Of a stretch of DNA of 13,996 bases, positions 1 to 5,707 are shown piece after piece. The number at the start of each line of letters is the position of its first letter. The stretch's first letter is position 1. Made by a program: the position numbers and the translations under genes. The stretch lies in assembly GCA_035551935.1 (NCBI GenBank), contig DASZMJ010000275.1:1-13996 (forward strand), written 5' to 3'. This stretch comes from DASZMJ01 sp035551935 (GTDB taxonomy: Bacteria > Planctomycetota > Planctomycetia > Isosphaerales > Isosphaeraceae). The notes beneath the pieces are model-generated. The model was not told where the DNA came from, made no database searches, and was given only the letters and a program-made list of their open reading frames with translations.

Positions 1-49
1 CGGCCGCCACGCCTCGAATCGTTTCCGACGTAGGAAGGGCGAGCCGCCC

Positions 50-730
50 GTGCCCGAGCCGCTGGCCATCCTCTTCGAGGACGTCCACTGCCTGGCGGTG
101 GCCAAGCCGGCCGGCGTCCTGTCGCAAGGCGACGCCGAGAGCCTCGAGGCGGCGGCCCGGCTCTACCTCCGCCCCGACGAGCCAGAGGCGGCCTACATCG
201 GCCTGGTCCATCGGCTCGACCGGCCGGTCTCGGGGACGTTGCTGCTGGCCAAGACGCCCAAGGCCGCGCGGCGGCTGGCCGACCAGTTCGCGCGACGGGT
301 CGCCCGCAAGGAATACTGGGCGGTCGTCGCGGGAGGGCCGCCGACGGCCGAAGGCGCCTGGGACGACTGGCTCTGGCAGGACGACTCGGGCGGCCCGGGG
401 CCCGTGCAGGTCGTCCGGGCCGGCACGCCGAGGGCGAAGCGGGCGTTGACCCGCTATCGTCGCGAGCCGGCGGCGGGCCTCGGCGAAGGGCTCTGCTGGC
501 TGCGGCTCTGGCCCGAGACCGGCCGGACGCACCAGCTCCGCGCGCAGTCGTCGGGGCGGGGCTGGCCGATCGTCGGCGACCGCGCGTATGGCTCGGCCGT
601 GGGGTTCGGGCCCGGCATCGCCCTGCACGCCCGGGCCTTGGTCGTCGAGCACCCGGTCCGTCGCGAGCCGTTGACGATCGAGGCCCCGCTGCCCGACGCG
701 TGGGGCGCCCTGGGGCTCAGGCCAGGCTGA
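50..730 (+). CDS. RluA-family RNA pseudouridine synthase
   Basis: This enzyme isomerises uridine to pseudouridine in structured RNA (rRNA or tRNA); the target cannot be told from sequence. The 226-residue product shows the family landmarks in order: a KPAG element at 19-22, the catalytic motif HRLDRPVSG at 54-62 with nucleophile Asp57, ETGRTHQLR at 156-164, GDRAYG at 176-181 and ALHA at 191-194. It has no N-terminal S4 RNA-binding domain, so it is a short, catalytic-domain-only member, closer in layout to RluA or TruC than to RluC/RluD. The start is GTG at 50, preceded by AGGAAGGG at 32-39. The last 14 bases overlap the convergent greA gene. The family call is firm; the exact modification site is unknown. 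Confidence 0.93.
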   Translation: MPEPLAILFEDVHCLAVAKPAGVLSQGDAESLEAAARLYLRPDEPEAAYIGLVHRLDRPVSGTLLLAKTPKAARRLADQFARRVARKEYWAVVAGGPPTAEGAWDDWLWQDDSGGPGPVQVVRAGTPRAKRALTRYRREPAAGLGEGLCWLRLWPETGRTHQLRAQSSGRGWPIVGDRAYGSAVGFGPGIALHARALVVEHPVRREPLTIEAPLPDAWGALGLRPG

Positions 731-1196
731 TCTCGAGGATCTTCAGCCGGAGCTTCCCCTTGGGGATCGGGACCTCGGCGACCTCGCCGACCTGCTTGCC
801 GACCAGGCCCTGGCCGATCGGGCTGGTCAGGAGGATCTTGTTCTGGTCGTAGTCCTCCTCGCCGGGGCCGACGAGGATGAAGTCCTCCTCGTCGCCGAGG
901 TCGAGGTCGGTGACGCGGACCTTGACGCCGAAGACGACGCGGTCGGGGGCCTCGGTGGGGCGCTCGACGATCATGGCGCGGGCGAGCAAGTCCTGGAGGT
1001 CGTTGATCTTGGCCTGGAGCATCCCCTGCGCCTCGCGGGCGGCGTCGTACTCGGCGTTCTCGGAGAGGTCGCCGAAGCCCCGGGCCTGGGCGATCTGCTC
1101 GGCGATCCGGGGCATGTCCTCGTGCTTCATCTTGTCGAGTTCGGCCTTGCGCTTCTCGTAGCCTTCCTTCGACATCGGGACGCGGTCGGTGGACAT
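717..1196 (-). CDS. greA: Transcription elongation factor GreA
   Basis: GreA enters the secondary channel of stalled, backtracked RNA polymerase and stimulates cleavage of the extruded RNA 3' end, letting transcription resume. The 159-residue product has the usual length (E. coli GreA is 158). Residues 1-77 form the coiled-coil domain, with the tip motif GDLSENAEY at 42-50 whose acidic residues Asp43 and Glu46 correspond to the Mg-coordinating pair. Residues 80-159 form the FKBP-like C-terminal domain, including SPIG at 125-128. The ATG at 1196 was chosen because its N-terminus ([15 protein letters not shown]) aligns with the usual GreA start and GGAG lies nine bases upstream. The frame stays open 63 codons further, but that extension is Arg-rich and not GreA-like. 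A weak promoter candidate (TTGCGT, 17 bases, TACGCT) reads toward it at 1379-1351. GreB is unlikely given the neutral sequence context. Confidence 0.95.
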   Translation of the reverse strand: MSTDRVPMSKEGYEKRKAELDKMKHEDMPRIAEQIAQARGFGDLSENAEYDAAREAQGMLQAKINDLQDLLARAMIVERPTEAPDRVVFGVKVRVTDLDLGDEEDFILVGPGEEDYDQNKILLTSPIGQGLVGKQVGEVAEVPIPKGKLRLKILEISLA

Positions 1197-1384
1197 GCCA
1201 GGGGGCTCCACGAGGCGAGAGTCAGGGACGTGCGGGGCGCGGCGGGTCGGGCGGCTCGGGTCGCGACGGCGTGCCCGAGACTCCTCGGCCCCGAAAGCAA
1301 GCACCGCGACGCGGGCAGGCTCGCCCGGGCCGCGGTCACGACGACGGTTCAGCGTAGTCTCCCGGCCGTCGCGACGCAAGCCCA

Positions 1385-1422
1385 ACGGCCCCCCGCGGCG
1401 GTCGTCGTGCCGGGGGGGCCGT
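1385..1422. terminator. Hairpin downstream of the pump operon, possible terminator
   Basis: Ten-base perfect arms, ACGGCCCCCC (1385-1394) and GGGGGGCCGT (1413-1422), enclose an 18-base loop. It begins 20 bases beyond the permease stop codon. No clear T-run follows on the minus strand, so a classical intrinsic terminator is only a guess. The 1197-1442 gap holds no gene I can support. Confidence 0.4.
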
Positions 1423-1442
1423 CGGTCGGGAAATCGGCCGGA

Positions 1443-2720
1443 TCATTCGTGGCGGAGGGCCTCGATCGGGTCCATCTTCGCCGCCCGCATCGCCGGGTAG
1501 AGCCCCGAGGCGATGCCGACGATCAGCGAGACGCCGAACGCGATGATCACCGACTGCGGCGTCACGTACGTCCGCATGTCGGGCATGAACTTCGTGAGCA
1601 GGAACGGCACCGTCACGCCGATGGTCACGCCGAGGACGCCGCCGACGCCCGAGAGCACGATCGTCTCGATCAGGAACTGCTGCGTGATGTCGCGCCGCTT
1701 GGCCCCCAGCGCGCGGCGGATGCCGATCTCGCGGGTCCGCTCGGTCACGGTCGCCAGCATGATGTTCATGATGCCGATGCCGCCGACGATCAGCGAGACC
1801 GCCGCGATCGCCCCGAGCAGCAGCAGCGATTGCAGGGCCTCGCGCTTGGCCGTCTCGAGCAGCTCCAGCGGGACGGTGAAGGCCACGTCGCGCTTCGGGT
1901 GGAACGGCTCGACGGCCATCCGCAGGACCGGGTCGGTCGGCATCACCTCGGCGATGCTGTTGACCTGGATGGTGATCTGCGAGAGCTGCGTCTCCTCGGC
2001 CTCCATCGACCCCGAGCGCATGTTGATGATCTTCTCGCCGAACCGGAGCCGGCAGGTGTTCAGGGGGATGTACACGTCCTTGTTGAAGTCCTGGGCCGCG
2101 AAGCTGCCGCCGGTGCCGGAGGAGCTGGCCCGCTCCTTCATCACGCCGATGACGGTGTAGTAGCTGTCGCCGATCTTGACCGACTGGAGGATCGGGTCCT
2201 CGTAGGGGAAGAGCTCGCCGGCGGTCCCGGCGGCCAGGACGGCGAAGTTCTCGAAGTGCTCGTTGTCCGACTCGGTGAGGAACCGGCCGCGGGCGAGTTC
2301 CAGCCGCTGGAACTCGGCGTAGTCGCTCGTCGTGCCGACGACCCGCGCGTCGAGCGCCCTCTCGACGTGCCGGACCTCCTTGCGGATCTCGCGGATCGGC
2401 AGGATCTTCTGGATCGTCGGCACGGTCTGGACGATCCGGTCGAAGTCGTCGTACTTCAGGCCGTAGTTGAGCACCCGCGCCGGCCGTCCCGAGGAGGCCT
2501 GGAGCTCCTCGCTGGGCTTGACCGAGCGGACGATGATGTTCGTCGCGCCGAGCTTCTCGATGGCCTCCTGCGCGGCGCGGCTCTTACCCTCGCTGACGGC
2601 CATCATCACGATCACCGCCGAGACGCCGAAGACGATGCCCAGGATCGTCAGGCCCGAGCGGAGTTTGTGGAGCAAGAGGCTCTTCATGCCGAGCTTCAAG
2701 CTGCGCCAGATGCGGCCCAT
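1443..2720 (-). CDS. MacB/FtsX-type ABC transporter permease
   Basis: This is the inner-membrane permease of a tripartite, MacAB-TolC-like pump. The 425-residue protein has the type VII ABC layout: TM1 at about 21-43, a large periplasmic MacB_PCD-type domain at about 45-290, then TM2 (298-320), TM3 (350-375) and TM4 (389-408). The conserved segment VTERTREIGIRRALGA (325-340) after TM2 is diagnostic of the FtsX/MacB family. The ATPase is not fused to it, unlike E. coli MacB, and is encoded by the gene just upstream. The ATG at 2720 was chosen because GGGAGG sits six bases upstream (2727-2732). The open frame runs 40 codons further upstream, but through the intergenic hairpin. In this family the periplasmic domain transmits ATPase movement to the fusion protein (mechanotransmission) rather than forming a classic channel. 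Substrate unknown: antibiotic, lipid, peptide and siderophore export are all precedented. Confidence 0.93.
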   Translation of the reverse strand: MGRIWRSLKLGMKSLLLHKLRSGLTILGIVFGVSAVIVMMAVSEGKSRAAQEAIEKLGATNIIVRSVKPSEELQASSGRPARVLNYGLKYDDFDRIVQTVPTIQKILPIREIRKEVRHVERALDARVVGTTSDYAEFQRLELARGRFLTESDNEHFENFAVLAAGTAGELFPYEDPILQSVKIGDSYYTVIGVMKERASSSGTGGSFAAQDFNKDVYIPLNTCRLRFGEKIINMRSGSMEAEETQLSQITIQVNSIAEVMPTDPVLRMAVEPFHPKRDVAFTVPLELLETAKREALQSLLLLGAIAAVSLIVGGIGIMNIMLATVTERTREIGIRRALGAKRRDITQQFLIETIVLSGVGGVLGVTIGVTVPFLLTKFMPDMRTYVTPQSVIIAFGVSLIVGIASGLYPAMRAAKMDPIEALRHE

Positions 2721-2807
2721 GGATGGCCTCCCATCGATCGTTGCACGAGTCGGGTGTCGGTCGGCGGCGGGGTGTATGGGACCGGGTTTGGTCGGGTTTG
2801 GACGACG

Positions 2808-2854
2808 GGGGCCGACGGCCGATGGACCGGATCGGTCCATCGGCCGTCGGCCCC
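2808..2854. repeat. Perfect 21-bp inverted repeat between ATPase and permease genes
   Basis: Arms at 2808-2828 and 2834-2854 are exactly complementary across 21 bases with a five-base loop (GGATC). It fills part of the 144-base gap inside an otherwise tightly packed operon. No T-run follows on the minus strand. It could act as a processing or attenuation hairpin, or as an mRNA 3'-end stabiliser. GGGTTTGG occurs twice close by (about 2784-2801). Confidence 0.75.
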
Positions 2855-2864
2855 GAGTCGGGCC

Positions 2865-3701
2865 CTACAGCGCCTCGAGCTCGAGGCCGCCGGGCAGGAG
2901 GCCGGCCGACGCGGCGGCCAGGCCGGCCTCGGCGGCCTGGGCCTGGGCGAGCATCCGGGGGCTCGGGCCGTCCTCGATGATCACGCCGTCGCGCATCCGG
3001 ATGATCCGCTTGGCGTGCTCGGCGATGTCGTCCTCGTGCGTGACCATGATGATCGTCTTGCCGGCGTCGTTGAGCCGGCCGAGCATCGTCATGATCTCCT
3101 CGCTGGTCGTCGTGTCGAGGTTCCCCGTCGCCTCGTCGGCGAGGACGATATAGGGGTTGTTGACCAGCGACCGGGCGATCGCCACGCGCTGTTGCTGGCC
3201 GCCGGAGAGCTGGTTGGGGCGGTGGTCGAGCCGGTCGCTCAGGCCGACCAGCCGCGCGAGCTCGAGCGTACGCTCGTGGACCTCCTGGGTGATCCGGCCG
3301 TCCCCCTGGTAGGTCAGGGGGATCTGGATGTTCTCGTAGACGGTGTACTGCTGGATCAGGTTGTACGACTGGAAGATGAAGCCGATGTAGCGGCTCCGGA
3401 TCTCCGACAGCTCGTCGTCGCTGAGCCGGGCGACGTCCGTGTCGCCCAGGATGTACTGGCCGCTACTGGGGCGGTCGAGGCAGCCGAGCAGGTTGAGCAT
3501 CGTGCTCTTGCCCGAGCCCGAGGCGCCCATGATGGCGACGTACTCGCCGGAGTAGAAGTCGACGGAGACGCCCCGCAGGGCGTGGACGGTCACGGTCGTG
3601 CTGGGCCCGCCCCGCGAGGGGGCGTGGCCCATGACGTACGTCTTGCGGAGGTCCCGGATCGCGACGACCGGGCGGCTCCGACTGCCGGCTGGATTGATCA
3701 C
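2865..3701 (-). CDS. MacB/LolD-type ABC transporter ATP-binding protein
   Basis: This cytoplasmic ATPase subunit powers the adjacent FtsX-type permease. The 278-residue protein has every nucleotide-binding element: Walker [10 protein letters not shown] (59-67), Q-loop Gln111, signature LSGGQQQR (165-172), Walker B IVLADE ending in catalytic Glu190, D-loop NLD (194-196) and switch His222. The phrase FIFQSYNLI (108-116) and [11 protein letters not shown] are typical of the LolD/MacB branch. The start is GTG at 3701, overlapping the TGA stop of the fusion-protein gene as GTGA, which suggests translational coupling; the G-rich stretch just upstream is only a modest ribosome binding site. Two oddities are visible. 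About 14 extra residues (roughly 26-39, [14 protein letters not shown]) lie after the A-loop tyrosine (Tyr22). The tail after about 245 is Ala/Leu-rich and lacks recognisable function. Confidence 0.95.
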   Translation of the reverse strand: MINPAGSRSRPVVAIRDLRKTYVMGHAPSRGGPSTTVTVHALRGVSVDFYSGEYVAIMGASGSGKSTMLNLLGCLDRPSSGQYILGDTDVARLSDDELSEIRSRYIGFIFQSYNLIQQYTVYENIQIPLTYQGDGRITQEVHERTLELARLVGLSDRLDHRPNQLSGGQQQRVAIARSLVNNPYIVLADEATGNLDTTTSEEIMTMLGRLNDAGKTIIMVTHEDDIAEHAKRIIRMRDGVIIEDGPSPRMLAQAQAAEAGLAAASAGLLPGGLELEAL

Positions 3702-5707
3702 GCGCCCGGCCCCCCTTGCGGGCCGCCGGGCCCGCCGCCGAAGCCACCACCCGGGCCGCCGGGGCCGCCCATGCCGCCGCCGGGCCCGCCCATGCCGCCG
3801 CCACCGCCGGGGGGCGGGCCGAGCGGCTGGCCGCTCTTGACCCGCTCGATGATCCGATCCTGCATCATCTCCGGGATGCCCTTCTCGGTCAGGAGCTTGT
3901 GCGCCTCCTCGGGGTCGGCGTCCTTGATCTTCTCGACGAACTTCGGATCTCTCAGCGCGGCGAAGGCACCGCGGCCCCCTCGGGCACCGCCGCCGGGGCC
4001 GCCCATGCCGCCACCTGGCCCGCCGGGGCCACCGCCGCCGGGGCCGCCCATGCCGCCGCCGGGCCCGCCGGGGCCACCGCGACCGGCGCCCTTGCCGGCA
4101 CCGGGGACGCCGGCGCCCTTGGCGGCCTTGGCCGCGGCCTCGGCGCTCATCATCTTGCCCTTGCCGGCGACCCAGTTGCTGCCCTTGCCGGCGGCGAGGG
4201 TGGCGTTGGCGTATTCGCGGCGGTCCTCGTCGCTCATGACGGCCTGCGGGTTCAGGGCGACGTCCTCGCTCTCCTTGAGGCCGTCCTTGAGCTCGATCAT
4301 CTTCTCATTGGAGAGGCCGATCGTCACCTCGCGGCGCTCGGCGCGGACGCCGGGGCGGACGACGTAGACGTACTTCTTGCCCCCGAGCTCGATGACCGAC
4401 TGGATCGGCACGCTGAGCACGTCGGGCACCTCGGTGACCATGATCTCGACCTGGGCGTTCATGCCGGGCCGGATGTTCGGCGGGGCGCTGTCGATGCTGA
4501 CGAGCGTCGTGTACTTCTTGACGTCGGAGCTCATCCAGTTGTTCGCGTCGGGCAGCGGCTTGACCTCCTTGACGGTGCCGGTCAGCATCGTGTCGGCCAT
4601 CGCGTCGACGCGGATCTGGGCCCGCATGCCGGGCTTGACCCAGTTGACGCGCGACTCGTGGATCTTGGCGTTGACCTGCATCTGCGCGATGTCGGGCAGG
4701 CTGAAGATCTTCTGCGACTGGCGGACGGTCGCCCCCTCCTCGATCTGGAGCTGCTGCTGGCCGAACCGGCCCGGGTCGTTGGCGTAGACGACGATGCCGT
4801 CGGCCGGCGCCTTGAGGGTGCACTTGGCGATCTGCTTCTCGAGCTTCTCCTGCTTGCCCTTCTCGAGGCCGAAGGTCGCCCTCTTGGCCAGCACGTCGGA
4901 CTCGGCCTTGGTGATGTTGGCGCCGAGGGTCTTGACCTGGGTCGGCTTGGTGTACTTCTCGAGCTGGTCGAGCTGTGCCTTGGCGTTGGCCAGCGAGATC
5001 TCGGCCTTCTGGAGGTCGATCGTGTCGGTCATGAGCTGGAGCTCGGAGTTGTACCCCTTCTTGAACATCCGCTGCGCCCACTTCACGCGCTCGGAGGCCT
5101 TGATCCAGTCGGAGCTGGCCTGCTTGATCGCCCCCTGGTAGGTCTGCTTGTTGAGGACGAAGGTGCCGTCGGTGTACTCGTTGAGGGTCATCTTGGCGAC
5201 GGCGAGGGTCTCCTCGGCGTTCTTCAGGTCGGCGGCGGCGCGCTCGGTGACGATCCGCTGGTTGGTGAGGTTGTCGTCGAGCGCCGCGTGGTCGAGCCGG
5301 CAGACGACCTCGTCCTTCTGGACGCCCTTGCCCTCGGGCATGATGAAGATGATCGTGGTGTTGCCCTCGACGTCGCAGTAGACGTCCTTGTTGTTGGCGC
5401 TCTCGAGGGCGCCGGTGTCCTTGACCTTCACCGCGATGGTCCCGCGACGGACCTTGTGCTTGAGGACGTCGGCCTCGCGGCCGCCGAAGATGCTGATCGA
5501 CTTGCCCCAGCCGCGGGACTTGGCGACGAACAGGACGCCGCCGGCCGTCAGCGCCAGCAGCGTCAGGCCGACCAGGGCCTTACGCGGCCCGCCGCCCCGG
5601 CGGGCGGGCCGCGGCGGCTCCGGGCGCTCCACCGGCGGCAGGTCGCGGCCCTGGGGCCCCGACGGGGGCTGCGCCGGCGGTTCCGAACTTTGGAGGGATA
5701 AGTTCAT
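3698..5707 (-). CDS. Membrane fusion (HlyD/MacA-type) protein with glycine-rich C-terminal tail
   Basis: This is the periplasmic adaptor joining the inner-membrane ABC complex to the outer-membrane channel. In the 669-residue protein: a Pro-rich cytoplasmic N-terminus (1-42), a single TM anchor (43-63), the first lipoyl-like half (about 104-140), a long helical hairpin predicted as coiled coil (about 145-295), the second lipoyl half (about 296-340, with KAPADGIVVYAN), a beta-barrel domain (about 345-425) and a membrane-proximal domain (about 428-490). MacA is about 370 residues, so the rest is extra: two GGPGG/GGMGGPGG tracts (534-578 and 629-669) flank a short charged helical segment (581-628). 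The ATG at 5707 was chosen because GGGAGG lies exactly six bases upstream, matching the permease start. The first 128 bases overlap the upstream outer-membrane gene in another frame. The stop overlaps the ATPase start as GTGA. Confidence 0.92.
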   Translation of the reverse strand: MNLSLQSSEPPAQPPSGPQGRDLPPVERPEPPRPARRGGGPRKALVGLTLLALTAGGVLFVAKSRGWGKSISIFGGREADVLKHKVRRGTIAVKVKDTGALESANNKDVYCDVEGNTTIIFIMPEGKGVQKDEVVCRLDHAALDDNLTNQRIVTERAAADLKNAEETLAVAKMTLNEYTDGTFVLNKQTYQGAIKQASSDWIKASERVKWAQRMFKKGYNSELQLMTDTIDLQKAEISLANAKAQLDQLEKYTKPTQVKTLGANITKAESDVLAKRATFGLEKGKQEKLEKQIAKCTLKAPADGIVVYANDPGRFGQQQLQIEEGATVRQSQKIFSLPDIAQMQVNAKIHESRVNWVKPGMRAQIRVDAMADTMLTGTVKEVKPLPDANNWMSSDVKKYTTLVSIDSAPPNIRPGMNAQVEIMVTEVPDVLSVPIQSVIELGGKKYVYVVRPGVRAERREVTIGLSNEKMIELKDGLKESEDVALNPQAVMSDEDRREYANATLAAGKGSNWVAGKGKMMSAEAAAKAAKGAGVPGAGKGAGRGGPGGPGGGMGGPGGGGPGGPGGGMGGPGGGARGGRGAFAALRDPKFVEKIKDADPEEAHKLLTEKGIPEMMQDRIIERVKSGQPLGPPPGGGGGMGGPGGGMGGPGGPGGGFGGGPGGPQGGPGA
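3704..3822. repeat. Low-complexity GC repeat encoding the distal Gly-rich tail
   Basis: Imperfect tandem copies of words such as GGGCCGCCCATGCCGCC and GCCGGGCCCGCC encode GGMGGPGG units at the end of the fusion protein. The same words recur at 3977-4085. This kind of tract can expand or shrink by replication slippage and is prone to assembly error. Confidence 0.7.
3977..4085. repeat. Low-complexity GC repeat encoding the proximal Gly-rich tract
   Basis: Second block of GGGGCCGCCCATGCCGCC-type units, encoding GGPGGPGGGMGGPGGGG segments of the fusion protein (about residues 542-578). It is separated from the distal block by a non-repetitive helix-coding stretch, so the two blocks look like a duplicated low-complexity cassette. 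Confidence 0.7.

Noticed and set aside
2830..2838. Word GATCGGTCC shared between the operon hairpin and the repeat at 13309-13317, as evidence of one repeat family
   Set aside because: Nine shared bases with no other similarity between the two elements is too little.
3704..4085. The GC tandem words in the fusion-protein tail as a CRISPR-like array
   Set aside because: The units are contiguous, imperfect and in frame with Gly codons; there are no unique spacers of constant length.
1122..4367. 1081-codon open frame on the plus strand opposite greA, the permease and the ATPase
   Set aside because: It is antisense to three clearly recognisable genes, its translation is low-complexity Arg/Asp/Gly/Pro/Leu sequence with no domain, and long antisense frames are expected at this GC content.
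3716..5701. 661-codon open frame on the plus strand opposite the fusion-protein gene
   Set aside because: The translation is Ala/Leu/Asp/Gly-rich with no recognisable motif and mirrors the codon pattern of the real gene on the other strand.
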